A stretch of DNA of 64,000 bases from the NCBI RefSeq assembly GCF_000007705.1, contig NC_005085.1, positions 3,481,752-3,545,751 of the forward strand, given 5' to 3'. Positions 8,369 through 16,927 of the stretch are shown here, in pieces (position 1 is the stretch's first letter; every line of letters begins with the position of its first letter). Both the position numbers and the translations under genes were made by a program. The notes below the pieces were generated by a model. That model was given only the letters and a program-made list of their open reading frames with translations, made no database searches and was not told where the DNA came from. The stretch comes from Chromobacterium violaceum ATCC 12472 (GTDB taxonomy: Bacteria > Pseudomonadota > Gammaproteobacteria > Burkholderiales > Chromobacteriaceae).

Positions 8369-8394
8369 AAAGCGCAGCTCCATGGCTGCGCTTT
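8369..8394 (+). terminator. Hairpin terminator after the DUF1415 gene
   Basis: AAAGCGCAGC and GCTGCGCTTT form a 10-bp stem around TCCATG, starting 18 bases after the stop. The A/T ends make it usable from both strands, so it may also end the convergent acyltransferase transcript. Confidence 0.8.
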
Positions 8395-8409
8395 GTCGTT
8401 TGCCTCTCC

Positions 8410-8979
8410 TCAACGCGGATAGCGGCCCTGCTTGTCCGCATAGAAGGCCCGGATCCTGGGCATGTCGGCTTCGATGTCGCCGCTAGGCTGGAACAGCGGA
8501 CCAAAGCCGCCCTCCTTGCGCCCATAGTCCAGATAGGCCAGTGCGATCGGCACCCCCGCCCCGCAGGCGATGTGATAAAAGCCGGTCTTCCATTCCTTGA
8601 CCGCCTTGCGCGTGCCTTCCGGCGGAATCGCCAGCACCAGCCGGTCGCTGCGCTGGAACACGTCCACCATCTGCTGCACCAGCGAGTTGTTCTGGTGCCG
8701 CGCCACCGGGACGCCGCCGAGCCAACGCATCACCGGCCCCATCGGCCCCTTGAACAGCGTGTGCTTGCCCATCCAGTAAATCTTGGCGCGCGCGGCGAAG
8801 CACAAACCCAGCGTGATCGGAAAATCCCAGTTGCTGGTATGCGGCGCGCCTATCATCACGTACTTGTCCTGCGCGGGAAACGCGCCCTTCAGCTTCCAGC
8901 CGCACAGCCTGAGCATGACGATGGACAGCCAGCGGAACAGATCGCGGATGATGGGGGTATCGAAAATGGTGAAATGCAT
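8410..8979 (-). CDS. Lysophospholipid acyltransferase family protein
   Basis: 189 residues from MHFTIFDTPIIRDLFRWLS; the open frame extends 45 codons further, but that part is low-complexity and lacks the family pattern. The PlsC-like motifs are VMIGAPHTSNWDFP (the HX4D block, with His in APHTSNWD), the GGVPV segment, and PPEGTRKAVKEWKTGFYHIA (the EGTR block). Family members transfer acyl chains to glycerol-3-phosphate-like acceptors at the inner membrane face. This short subgroup, with APHTSNWDF, is commonly annotated simply as an acyltransferase. It is convergent with DUF1415. Confidence 0.85.
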   Translation of the reverse strand: MHFTIFDTPIIRDLFRWLSIVMLRLCGWKLKGAFPAQDKYVMIGAPHTSNWDFPITLGLCFAARAKIYWMGKHTLFKGPMGPVMRWLGGVPVARHQNNSLVQQMVDVFQRSDRLVLAIPPEGTRKAVKEWKTGFYHIACGAGVPIALAYLDYGRKEGGFGPLFQPSGDIEADMPRIRAFYADKQGRYPR

Positions 8980-9230
8980 GGCAGCCCTGTTGTACAGCGG
9001 CGCCCGTACGCGCGCAGGAGGCGGCATCCAGCGCGCCGCCCCAGCGTCGGAGCGGGCGCCAAACACGTGGAAGGCGCTGAATGTACTAAATGAAACACTA
9101 CCAGTAAAGACCATAACGCAAACCGCCGTCGATCAACCACGCCAATCGATAACAATCAGTAACATAACGGACGGAACTGCGGCCGCGGCGAACTGACAAA
9201 GCCGTATATTTCACCCGTAGGACCTTGACC

Positions 9231-9452
9231 ATGAACACTGCCAAGACCAGCCTGAAACTCGCCGCCGCCGGACTGATCGCCGTCGCGATGCTCTCCGGCT
9301 GCGCCAATATGTCGCACCGTCAACAAAACACCGCCATCGGCGCCGCTGCCGGCGCGGTGCTCGGCTCCGTGCTCACCGGCGGCGACGCCATCGGCACGGT
9401 AGGCGGCGCAGCCGTCGGCGGCGTGATCGGCCACCAGACCGGCAAGCGCTAA
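9231..9452 (+). CDS. Glycine-zipper lipoprotein (OsmB-like)
   Basis: 73 residues. The signal peptide ends in a lipobox (MLSGCANM, Cys near residue 24). The mature part is a glycine-zipper: AIGAAAGAVLGSVLTGG, then GTVGGAAVGGVIGHQTGKR. Such small lipoproteins sit in the outer membrane and are often induced by osmotic or envelope stress (OsmB type). The ATG at 9231 is preferred over the TTG two codons upstream because TAGGACC lies at the right distance. A strong terminator follows. Confidence 0.85.
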   Translation: MNTAKTSLKLAAAGLIAVAMLSGCANMSHRQQNTAIGAAAGAVLGSVLTGGDAIGTVGGAAVGGVIGHQTGKR

Positions 9453-9467
9453 GTCCCGCCGCCCATC

Positions 9468-9498
9468 AGAGCCAGCCCGCCGCTGGCTCTTTTGTTTT
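9468..9498 (+). terminator. Rho-independent terminator
   Basis: AGAGCCAGC and GCTGGCTCT form a 9-bp stem around CCGCC, followed by TTTGTTTT. It ends the glycine-zipper gene and separates it from dgt. Confidence 0.88.
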
Positions 9499-9546
9499 GA
9501 GGCCCGCGCCCCTATCATCCTGATGGAATCCACACCGGGCCAAACC

Positions 9547-10908
9547 ATGAGCCAAACCATGCACTGGGAGAGCCTGCTCTCCACCCGCCGCTTCAAGATC
9601 ATCCAGGGCGAAGTGAAGGAAACCCGCACGCCGGCAACCCAGGAAGGCGGTTCCGGCCTGCGCACCGATTTCCACATCGACCACGACCGCGTGGTGTTCT
9701 CCAGCGCCTTTCGCCGGCTGGGCCGCAAGACCCAGGTCCACCCGCTGGCCCGTCACGACCACACCCATAACCGCCTCACCCACAGCGTGGAGGTGGCCAG
9801 CGTCGGCCGCAGCCTGGGCAACCGCGTCGGCGTGATGCTGGAGCACGACGGCCTGCTGCCGCCCGGCTACACTCCGCACGACATCGGCGCGGTGGTGCAG
9901 GTGGCCTGCCTGGCGCACGACATCGGCAACCCGCCTTTCGGCCATACCGGCGAATACGCGCTGCGCGACTGGTTCCGCGACAAGAACAACGCGCACTGGC
10001 TGCAAGGTCTGAGCGACGCCGAAATCCGCGACGTGCAGACCTACGAAGGCAATGCACACGGCCTCCGGATGCTGGCCACGCTGGAAATGTACAACGGCGA
10101 AGGCGGCATGCGCCTCACCTCCGCCGCGCTGGGCACCTTGATCAAATACCCGTGGACCGCCGACGCGCCGCCCGCCTACGAGCGCGACAAGTTCAACCTC
10201 TACCGCACCGAGCTGCGCTATTTCGAGCGGGTGGCCGAGGAGCTGGGCCTGCTGCGCCAGGGCGAGCGCCAATGGTGCCGCCATCCGCTGTCCTATCTGA
10301 TGGAGGCGGCCGACGACATCTGCTACGCGATATTGGACCTGGAAGACGCGGTGGAAATCGGCATCCTGGATTTCAAGGAATTCGAAACGCTGTTCTCCGG
10401 CTTCTCCGAGCATGAACGCGTCTGGGGCATGCACGACGTCCGCCAGAAATGCGGCACGCTGCGCGGCGTGGCCATCGGCCGTTGCGTGACCGAGGTGGCG
10501 GAAAAATTCATGCTGCACCACTCCTCGCTGCTGCGCGGCGAATTCCCGGCCAAGGATCTGATCAACCTGTGCGATCCCGCCGTGCAGGACGCCCTGCTGC
10601 AGGCCAAGGACCTGGCCAGCCACAAGGTGTACCGCCACCGCACCAAACTGGTGACCGAACTGGCCTCCTACCCCTGCATCGCCACCATCCTCAACGTGCT
10701 GGTGCCCGCGACGCACGCCTTCGTCACCAAGGACGACAAGGCGCTGACCCCGCGCGAACACCTGGCGATGGGCCTGCTGGACGGCCATATTCAAAAAGGC
10801 GACAGCCTGTACCAGGCCTATATGAAGGTGCTGGACTTCGTCGGCGCCATGACCGACAACTACGCCGCCAATCTGGCGCGCGAACTGTCCGGCGTCGGCA
10901 TTCTGTAG
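9547..10908 (+). CDS. dgt: Deoxyguanosinetriphosphate triphosphohydrolase-like protein
   Basis: 453 residues from the ATG at 9547; in-frame ATGs also occur at 9523 and 9559, so the exact start is uncertain. It is an HD-domain dNTPase: SSAFRRLGRKTQVHPL, then HNRLTHSVEVASVGRSLG and CLAHDIGNPPFGHTGE carry the metal-binding His and His-Asp residues. Dgt-type enzymes remove tripolyphosphate from dGTP or other dNTPs and so help control nucleotide pools. The C-terminal helical part is full length. It ends 20 bases before the phosphatase gene, which is probably co-transcribed. Confidence 0.9.
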   Translation: MSQTMHWESLLSTRRFKIIQGEVKETRTPATQEGGSGLRTDFHIDHDRVVFSSAFRRLGRKTQVHPLARHDHTHNRLTHSVEVASVGRSLGNRVGVMLEHDGLLPPGYTPHDIGAVVQVACLAHDIGNPPFGHTGEYALRDWFRDKNNAHWLQGLSDAEIRDVQTYEGNAHGLRMLATLEMYNGEGGMRLTSAALGTLIKYPWTADAPPAYERDKFNLYRTELRYFERVAEELGLLRQGERQWCRHPLSYLMEAADDICYAILDLEDAVEIGILDFKEFETLFSGFSEHERVWGMHDVRQKCGTLRGVAIGRCVTEVAEKFMLHHSSLLRGEFPAKDLINLCDPAVQDALLQAKDLASHKVYRHRTKLVTELASYPCIATILNVLVPATHAFVTKDDKALTPREHLAMGLLDGHIQKGDSLYQAYMKVLDFVGAMTDNYAANLARELSGVGIL

Positions 10909-10928
10909 ATACTCGAAGAAAGGCGACA

Positions 10929-11570
10929 ATGACTCAGCCCGTTACCCGCTTCTGCCTGGTTCGCCACGGCGAAACCGACTGGAACCGCGAATACCGGCTG
11001 CAAGGCCATACCGACATCCCCCTCAACCACGCCGGACTGGAGCAGGCCAGCCAGCTGGCCCATGCCTTCCGGCCCGACCACGCCTTCCAGGCGCTCTATG
11101 TCAGCGACCTGATCCGCACCCGGCAAACCTCGGCGCCGCTGCAAACCCGGCTGCAGTTGAACGCCCACTACACGCCGCAGCTGCGCGAGCGCCACATGGG
11201 CGCGCTGCAGGGCCTCACTTATGCGGAAGCCGCCGAGCAAATTCCCGACCTCTACCGCCGGCACCAGGCGCGCGATCCCGACTTCGACCTGGAAGGCGGC
11301 GAAAGCCTGCGCCGTTTCCGCGCCCGCATTCTGGACGGTCTCGCCAGCATCGCAGCCCTGCATCCCGGCGAGAACGTGCTGATCGTCACCCACGGCGGCG
11401 TGCTGGACATCGTCTACCGCGCCGCCACCTCAAAACCATTGGAAGAAAAACGCGACTTCCCCATTCCCAACGCCGCGCTGAACTGGCTGGACTACCAAAA
11501 CGGCGGCTGGACGCTGCGCCGCTGGGCCGACGAATCCCACCTCAGCAGCGCGCTGGACGAAATCCAGTAA
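10929..11570 (+). CDS. Histidine phosphatase family protein (GpmB-like)
   Basis: 213 residues. LVRHGETDWNREYRLQGHTD holds the catalytic RHG near residue 12, typical of the phosphoglycerate mutase-like branch. RERHMGALQGLTYAEA and IVTHGGVLDIVYRA supply the acid and the second histidine. Family members are phosphatases acting on sugar phosphates or phospho-nucleosides, and most are not true mutases. AAAGGCGACA precedes the ATG. Its position just behind dgt suggests co-expression. Confidence 0.88.
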   Translation: MTQPVTRFCLVRHGETDWNREYRLQGHTDIPLNHAGLEQASQLAHAFRPDHAFQALYVSDLIRTRQTSAPLQTRLQLNAHYTPQLRERHMGALQGLTYAEAAEQIPDLYRRHQARDPDFDLEGGESLRRFRARILDGLASIAALHPGENVLIVTHGGVLDIVYRAATSKPLEEKRDFPIPNAALNWLDYQNGGWTLRRWADESHLSSALDEIQ

Positions 11571-11709
11571 CCCCGCCGCGGCGCGCGTCCGGAACCACGC
11601 CTCCACGCGCCGGCGGGAATTTGTTAGTCTCCGGTAAGAAAGCCGCCCGCGCGGCGACCAACCATCAAGCGCTCGGCCCGCCGGGCTGGACGACACAAGG
11701 ACACCCGCC

Positions 11710-12099
11710 ATGACCATAGAAAAAACCGACGCCGAATGGCGCGCGCAACTGACGTCGGAGCAATACCGCGTGGCGCGTCAAGCCGGCACCGAGCGCCCCT
11801 TCAGCGGCGAACACTACTTCCACAACAAGAAGGGCGACTATTTCTGCGTCTGCTGCGGCACGCTGCTGTTCCACAGCGACACCAAGTTCGACGCCGGCTG
11901 CGGCTGGCCCAGCTTCTGGGCCGAAGCCGCCGGCGCCAACATCGCCCGCCTCACCGACACCACCCACGGCATGGTGCGCGTAGAGGTCCGCTGCTCGCAT
12001 TGCGACGCCCACCTCGGCCACGTGTTCGAGGACGGCCCGGAACCGACCGGCGAGCGCTACTGCATCAACTCGGTGTGCCTGGATTTCAAGGCGGAGTAA
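11710..12099 (+). CDS. msrB: Peptide-methionine (R)-S-oxide reductase MsrB
   Basis: 129 residues, the normal MsrB length. The zinc-binding pairs are CVCCGT and CSHCDAH. The core motifs are [14 protein letters not shown] and [20 protein letters not shown], and the catalytic cysteine lies in INSVCLDF near the C-terminus. MsrB reduces the R form of oxidised methionine in proteins, using thioredoxin. It is a cytoplasmic form with no signal peptide. ACACAAGGACA precedes the ATG. Downstream lies a gap and then the copper cassette, whose Met-rich protein is a plausible but unproven link. Confidence 0.93.
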   Translation: MTIEKTDAEWRAQLTSEQYRVARQAGTERPFSGEHYFHNKKGDYFCVCCGTLLFHSDTKFDAGCGWPSFWAEAAGANIARLTDTTHGMVRVEVRCSHCDAHLGHVFEDGPEPTGERYCINSVCLDFKAE

Positions 12100-12514
12100 G
12101 ACCGGTTATGTAGGTTTTCAGAGTTATTGAAAACTCTGTGCACATAGTCGAAATTGCACCAACATAGGGCATAGCTCTTACTCGCTATGCCTTTAGTTAT
12201 TTCAACGCACACATCGGAAAACTTATAAACCCCCTGCCTTTCCACACAACGAAAAACAGCTTCGCCGACCTTATCACCCCTACTATTTGACCGGCACCGC
12301 CGTGCCAGGCATACGCTGAACTCGCCCGGCATGGGTGAAGTGACGCTAGAGACCTTCGCTGTCTGCTTCAGGAACAAGAAACAGGAATCCGAAGCGGTAT
12401 TCAGACGTCTTGAACGAATCGAGCCACCCTCGCAGCCTTCACGTCCTTTGACTCAAGTCAACTGCGTGAAATGGCTCTGTGATCTAAGCTGAGGTGGTCA
12501 ACGGAGAGTCCTCC
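12100..12514. other. 415-base intergenic stretch, AT-richer than its flanks
   Basis: It separates msrB from the copper cassette. It contains a hairpin CAGAGTT-ATTGAA-AACTCTG (12119-12138), which may end msrB, and an inverted repeat TTGAC-TCAA-GTCAA about 60 bases before the first copper gene. Two small frames can be read, a reverse one of about 106 codons and a forward one of 53 codons (12331-12492). Neither has a clear ribosome binding site or a family I know, so I call no gene. The change in composition fits the boundary of a transferred segment. Confidence 0.5.
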
Positions 12515-12895
12515 ATGAACTGGATTCGTCAACGTCTGCCTATCTGGTGCCGCCTTGCACTGACGGTCTGGGCGCTGGCGTTTGCATCGATCTCTGCCCA
12601 GCACTGCCAGTTCCCGTCACTGCAGGATCCGGACGCCGCGCCGCACATTGAGTCTTGGAGCCATCACACAGGCGAAGCGCACCACGAAGCCTGCAACACG
12701 GTCTGCGACGAAGCTCAGCGTTCGGTGACCCAGCCGGACCACTCCTGGCCCGCCACCGACTTCATTGGGCCGCTATTGATGCTGCTCCCGCTGATGCTGC
12801 TGGTTTTCCACACACTTTCCCATTGGCGGCGCAGAGACTGGCCACTCCCCGTCCCCGTGCCTATCCGCTTGCAGTTCTCGCGTCTCAATCATTAG
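12515..12895 (+). CDS. Small membrane protein of the copper cassette
   Basis: 126 residues from the ATG after GGAGAGTCCTCC. An N-terminal hydrophobic segment (LALTVWALAFASISA) is followed by a polar stretch rich in His and Cys (HIESWSHHTGEAHHEACNTV). A C-terminal membrane helix (IGPLLMLLPLMLLVFHTLSH) comes last. The His/Cys-rich middle probably faces the periplasm and could bind copper. I do not recognise a named family. Its place as first gene of a block ending in a copper-type ATPase is the main clue to its role. Confidence 0.6.
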   Translation: MNWIRQRLPIWCRLALTVWALAFASISAQHCQFPSLQDPDAAPHIESWSHHTGEAHHEACNTVCDEAQRSVTQPDHSWPATDFIGPLLMLLPLMLLVFHTLSHWRRRDWPLPVPVPIRLQFSRLNH

Positions 12896-12906
12896 CCAAC
12901 TCCTCG

Positions 12907-12925
12907 CGAATGGCCTAGCCATTCG
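12907..12925 (+). terminator. Hairpin between the first two copper-cassette genes
   Basis: CGAATGGC-CTA-GCCATTCG is a perfect 8-bp stem, 11 bases after the first gene's stop. There is no clean T-run, so it may stabilise or attenuate the message instead of ending it. Confidence 0.45.
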
Positions 12926-12987
12926 TGCCTTCTTGCGTCTGTTCACCCGAACCTGGCGCCTGACCTAATTTCCATTTGGAGATCGAT

Positions 12988-13446
12988 ATGAAAACCCCAT
13001 TCAAAACCGTCCTGGCCATCGCTCTGCTGGCTTCCACCCTTACCGTTCAAGCCGAAGATAGCCACGAGGCGCATCACCCGGCCGCTTCCGCGCCGGCGGC
13101 CGCCAAAGCAGGAAAAACCGCTACAAAGAAAATGGCCGCCAACAAGAATATGGATGTCCAGTTGGCGAAAATGAAAGCCGCCCAAGCCAAGATGGCGGCG
13201 GCCAAGACCCCGGAAGAACGGCAAGCCGCCATGCAGGAGGCCATGGGCACCATGCGGGAAAGCATGGCGATGATGAAGAAAATGCACATGGAGAACTGCC
13301 AGGACAGGATGGCGAAAATGGGCACGATGAAGGGTGACCAGAAAGGCAGCATGGGCATGATGCACGGCGATACCGGCATGATGGACATGATGATGCAAAT
13401 GATGGATCAACAGTCAGCCATGATGGGCATGCCTAAAGGTCAATGA
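12988..13446 (+). CDS. Methionine-rich periplasmic protein, probable copper binder
   Basis: 152 residues from MKTPFKTVLAIALLASTLTV, a clear signal peptide cleaved after VQA, followed by an Ala/Lys-rich region. The C-terminal half is extraordinarily rich in methionine (GTMRESMAMMKKMHMEN; later MMDMMMQMMDQQSAMMGM). Met clusters of this kind bind Cu(I) in periplasmic copper-handling proteins, and the context (P-type ATPase, His-rich neighbour) agrees. GGAGATCGAT precedes the ATG. The exact family is not recognised. Confidence 0.7.
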   Translation: MKTPFKTVLAIALLASTLTVQAEDSHEAHHPAASAPAAAKAGKTATKKMAANKNMDVQLAKMKAAQAKMAAAKTPEERQAAMQEAMGTMRESMAMMKKMHMENCQDRMAKMGTMKGDQKGSMGMMHGDTGMMDMMMQMMDQQSAMMGMPKGQ

Positions 13447-13449
13447 CAA

Positions 13450-13488
13450 GCCTGTTCGGACAGGCATGGCCGACTACGCCATGCCTGT
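13450..13488 (+). promoter_or_regulatory. Overlapping alternative hairpins downstream of the Met-rich gene
   Basis: Two stems share bases. GCCTGT-TCGG-ACAGGC occupies 13450-13465. The longer stem, ACAGGCATGGC-CGACTAC-GCCATGCCTGT (13460-13488), has 11 perfect pairs. Only one can form at a time. It lies between the Met-rich gene and the rest of the cassette, where it could trim or attenuate the transcript. Confidence 0.45.
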
Positions 13489-13523
13489 CTTGAAAACGGG
13501 GGGTACGCCAAGGGAGAGATCGC

Positions 13524-13769
13524 ATGCATGACCATCATCATGAGCCTCCGGCAAAGTTCCGGTGGGTATTCTGGGGATTCGCGGCCGTTGCCGCCTTCTT
13601 CCTGCTGGCCGAGCATACCGCGCACGTGCTGGGCGCCTTGCCTTACTTGCTGCTGCTGGCGTGCCCGCTGATGCATCTATTCATGCATCACGGCGGTCAC
13701 GCCCACCATCATCATCACGACTCTCCAGATGACAAAGAGGATGATCATGACCAGGGGAGGCAGCCATGA
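13524..13769 (+). CDS. DUF2933-type His-rich small membrane protein
   Basis: 81 residues. The layout is [11 protein letters not shown], two hydrophobic segments ([15 protein letters not shown] and [19 protein letters not shown]), then [11 protein letters not shown]. This matches the DUF2933 family of small His-rich membrane proteins that accompany copper-resistance loci. The histidines would bind metal on one face of the membrane. GGGAGAG precedes the ATG. The stop overlaps the next gene (ATGA), so the two are coupled. Confidence 0.75.
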   Translation: MHDHHHEPPAKFRWVFWGFAAVAAFFLLAEHTAHVLGALPYLLLLACPLMHLFMHHGGHAHHHHHDSPDDKEDDHDQGRQP

Positions 13770-14392
13770 ATCATGCCGATTACGGTTATGGCCTATGGTC
13801 GTTGGTCCTCTTGAACTCCCTGGTGTTCATCATTTTCGCATTCAGCTTCACCAAGCCCAAAACGCCGCGCGACTGGCGTTCTCTGGGGATGTTTTCCGCC
13901 TTCATCTTGGCGCTGTTTACTGAAATGTACGGTTTCCCATTGACCATCTACCTACTGTTGCCGTGGCTGACCCGGCACTACCCAGGCATCGACTTCATGA
14001 ACCACGACTCCGGCCACTTGCTGGAGATGATGTTCGGCTGGCGGGCCAATCCGCACTTTGGCCCCTTTCATCTGCTCAGCGCGCTGCTGATCTTCCTGGG
14101 CTTCCTGCTGCTCTCCTCCGCCTGGCGAGTGCTGTACAGCGCCCAGGCAAGCGGGCGATTGACAGAAGAAGGCCCTTACGCCCGCATTCGGCATCCGCAA
14201 TACCTCGCTTTTGTCGTCATCATGCTGGGCTTTCTGCTCCAGTGGCCAACACTGATCACCCTGGTGATGTTCCCTATCCTGGTTTGGGCCTATGCCCGGC
14301 TGGCCAAGCGCGAAGAGCGCGAGATGGAACACCGGTTCGGCGAGGCATACCGGGATTACAAGAGTCGGGTACCCGCTTTCTTTCCCTGGTAA
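13766..14392 (+). CDS. Isoprenylcysteine methyltransferase-like membrane protein
   Basis: 208 residues with about five membrane helices. The C-terminal part has the ICMT/phospholipid methyltransferase signature: [20 protein letters not shown] and later [20 protein letters not shown], where the RHPxY and the glutamates bind S-adenosylmethionine and the active site. Proteins of this type are regular members of bacterial copper cassettes, next to DUF2933 and the ATPase. Their substrate is not known to me; a lipid or thiol seems likely. Confidence 0.8.
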   Translation: MNHADYGYGLWSLVLLNSLVFIIFAFSFTKPKTPRDWRSLGMFSAFILALFTEMYGFPLTIYLLLPWLTRHYPGIDFMNHDSGHLLEMMFGWRANPHFGPFHLLSALLIFLGFLLLSSAWRVLYSAQASGRLTEEGPYARIRHPQYLAFVVIMLGFLLQWPTLITLVMFPILVWAYARLAKREEREMEHRFGEAYRDYKSRVPAFFPW

Positions 14393-14432
14393 TCCGACCG
14401 CGGCAGGCGCTTGACATTCAAGGAGCAGGCTG

Positions 14433-16742
14433 ATGCATGAACATCATGAGCACGATCACACGGTGCCCGAAGCTGCCGCTCCACCGGGGGCCCTGGCCAT
14501 CCGATACCACTGCCCGATGCATCCGGAAGTGCAGTCCAACCAACCTGGAACCTGCCCACAATGTCGCATGCAGCTCGTTTCGGAGGGGAGAGCTGTCCAG
14601 GATCACCCTCATCCGCATCACACGACGAACAGGATCGAACCGTCGGTTTCCATGCCTGACGGAACGTTCTATACCTGCCCGATGCACCCGGAAATCCGCC
14701 AGCCCATGCCGGGAAACTGCCCCAAATGCGGCATGGCGCTGGAGGCGATGGTCCCAACCGACAACGAGGACGACAGCGAGTACAAGGATCTTCGGCATCG
14801 CTGCTGGCTAACCTTGCCCTTCAGCCTGTCTGTGCTTTTGCTGGCCATGCTGGGCCGGTCGCTGCGGATCGTTGCCGAGGATGTTCAGCCTTTCATCGAG
14901 CTTGCGCTTTCTCTGCCCGTCGTCCTTTATGGCGGTCTGCCGTTCTTCATTCGTTGCGCCCGATCCATCGGCCAGCGGCAGCCCAATATGTGGACGCTGA
15001 TCGGGATCGGCACCGGAGCGGCTTTTCTGTTCAGCCTGGCCGCCACAGTCGCGCCGCAGGCCTTCCCGGCATCCTTCCGCTCGATGGGGCGGGTGGGCGT
15101 TTACTACGAGGCAGCGGATGTCATTCTTTCGCTGACGCTGCTCGGCCAGTTGCTGGAGCTGAAGGCGCGGTCGCAAACTTCCGCCGCCATCCGGGCCTTG
15201 CTGGGCCTTGCGCCCAAGACTGCCCGCAGAATCCGGCCGGGTGGCGTAGAAGAGGATATCCCCCTCGCCGATGTCGCGATAGGCGATATGCTCAGGGTCA
15301 GGCCGGGCGAGAAAGTGCCGGTGGATGGCGTGGTCAGCGAAGGCAGCAGCGCGGTAGACGAATCAATGCTGACGGGAGAGCCGCTGCCCATCAGCAAAAA
15401 AAGCGGTGACGCTCTCATTGGCGCCACACTGAATACCAGTGGCGCGCTGATCATGCGGGCCACGCAGGTTGGCGAGCAAACCGTGTTGGCGCAGATTGTC
15501 CAGATGGTGGCCAATGCGCAACGCTCCAAGGCGCCCATGCAAAGAATGGCGGACCGCGTGGCCGGCGGCTTTGTGGTGGCCGTCATCGCCTGCGCCATGC
15601 TGACCTTCCTGGCGTGGGGATTTTGGGGGCCTGCGCCAAGCTGGTCATATGCCCTGCTGAATGCCGTGGCGGTGCTGATTATCGCCTGCCCCTGCGCCCT
15701 GGGACTGGCGACGCCGATGTCGATCATGGTAGCGACAGGCAAAGCGGCGATGCGCGGCGTGCTATTCCGTGATGCGGCCGCAATCGAACAACTATGCCGG
15801 GTGGACACCCTGATCGTAGACAAGACGGGTACGCTGACAGAGGGCAAACCCTCGCTGAATGCCGTGCAGCCCTTCGGCATCTGGACCGAAACGACTGTTC
15901 TGCAATATGCCGCCAGCTTGGATCAGGGCAGCGAACACCCGCTGGCCCATGCCATCGTCCATGGCGCGCTCCAACGCGGCCTGGAGCTGCTGCCGGTTAA
16001 TGATTTCGCCTCGGACTCCGGCATCGGCGTGCAAGGCATGGTTGCCGGCCACAGGCTGGCTTTAGGCAACAAGACGATGATGCTGGAACTGGGCATCGCC
16101 CCGGCCAAGCTGGCAGATATATCGCAGCGTCCCGGCGCGAGCGCCGTTTTTCTGGCAACAGGCAACGAACTGGCTGGTGCGCTGTTCATCTCCGACCCCA
16201 TCAAGCCGACCACCCGCGAAGCGCTGGTCGCTTTGCGAGAGGCCGGCATCACCGTGGTCATGGCAACTGGCGATGGCGAAACAACTGCCCGCGCCGTAGC
16301 AGAGCAGTTGGGTATCACCGAAATCCACGGCGAGGTCCGCCCCGAAGACAAGCTGGCCTTGGTAGCCGACTTGCAGCGACAGGGACGCATCATTGCCATG
16401 GCAGGAGACGGCATCAACGACGCCCCCGCCCTGGCCAAGTCCGATGTCGGCATCGCCATGGGAAATGGCACCGATGTCGCCATGAATAGCGCCCAGCTCA
16501 CCCTGATCAAAGGCGACCTGCGAGGCATCGTGGCCGCTCGGACGTTGTCGATTCAAACCGTGGCCAATATGAAGCAGAACCTGCTCTTCGCCCTGCTGTA
16601 CAACGCGCTGGGCATCCCCATCGCCGCCGGATTGCTCTATCCCTTTTTTGGGATTCTGCTCTCACCCATAATTGCCGCGCTGGCGATGAGCTTGAGCTCC
16701 ATCTCCGTGATCGGCAACGCTCTGCGCCTGCGTCGTCAATAG
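14433..16742 (+). CDS. Copper-translocating P-type ATPase with CPMHP metal-binding domains
   Basis: 769 residues. The N-terminus is His-rich ([13 protein letters not shown]), followed by two heavy-metal-binding repeats ([11 protein letters not shown]...CPQCRM and [11 protein letters not shown]...CPKCGM). There is no ferredoxin-like CxxC HMA domain. The pump core is complete: membrane metal site [13 protein letters not shown], actuator loop [11 protein letters not shown], phosphorylated Asp in DKTGTLTEG and the hinge [15 protein letters not shown] pumps of this layout export Cu(I), or Ag(I) in the SilP branch, across the inner membrane. Last gene of the cassette; 40 bases separate it from the methyltransferase. 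Confidence 0.9.
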   Translation: MHEHHEHDHTVPEAAAPPGALAIRYHCPMHPEVQSNQPGTCPQCRMQLVSEGRAVQDHPHPHHTTNRIEPSVSMPDGTFYTCPMHPEIRQPMPGNCPKCGMALEAMVPTDNEDDSEYKDLRHRCWLTLPFSLSVLLLAMLGRSLRIVAEDVQPFIELALSLPVVLYGGLPFFIRCARSIGQRQPNMWTLIGIGTGAAFLFSLAATVAPQAFPASFRSMGRVGVYYEAADVILSLTLLGQLLELKARSQTSAAIRALLGLAPKTARRIRPGGVEEDIPLADVAIGDMLRVRPGEKVPVDGVVSEGSSAVDESMLTGEPLPISKKSGDALIGATLNTSGALIMRATQVGEQTVLAQIVQMVANAQRSKAPMQRMADRVAGGFVVAVIACAMLTFLAWGFWGPAPSWSYALLNAVAVLIIACPCALGLATPMSIMVATGKAAMRGVLFRDAAAIEQLCRVDTLIVDKTGTLTEGKPSLNAVQPFGIWTETTVLQYAASLDQGSEHPLAHAIVHGALQRGLELLPVNDFASDSGIGVQGMVAGHRLALGNKTMMLELGIAPAKLADISQRPGASAVFLATGNELAGALFISDPIKPTTREALVALREAGITVVMATGDGETTARAVAEQLGITEIHGEVRPEDKLALVADLQRQGRIIAMAGDGINDAPALAKSDVGIAMGNGTDVAMNSAQLTLIKGDLRGIVAARTLSIQTVANMKQNLLFALLYNALGIPIAAGLLYPFFGILLSPIIAALAMSLSSISVIGNALRLRRQ

Positions 16743-16927
16743 AAGGCCCAGACGATCAGGACTGCCACTCCCGAGGAGAACATACCAGCGAGAAACATGG
16801 GACCAGGCCACATCAAACAAATCTGGCTCGAGAGCGCCTGCATCCATACGTACCGCAAGCTGCATGTATTTTTATTGCTCTGAATGGCCTCCACACACCA
16901 CAAGCTCTCCAATCCTTCTTTGCCACA

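Noticed and set aside
9466..10929. Long reverse frame opposite dgt
   Set aside because: It is the antisense shadow of dgt in GC-rich DNA, rich in Gln, His and Val, without domains.
12057..12377. Reverse-strand frame of about 106 codons after msrB
   Set aside because: It overlaps the msrB end, has no convincing ribosome binding site and resembles no family I know.
12331..12492. Forward 53-codon frame before the copper cassette
   Set aside because: No ribosome binding site and no recognisable similarity; possible remnant only.
16662..16865. Reverse 67-codon frame over the ATPase 3' end
   Set aside because: It mostly mirrors the ATPase coding strand and has no family features.
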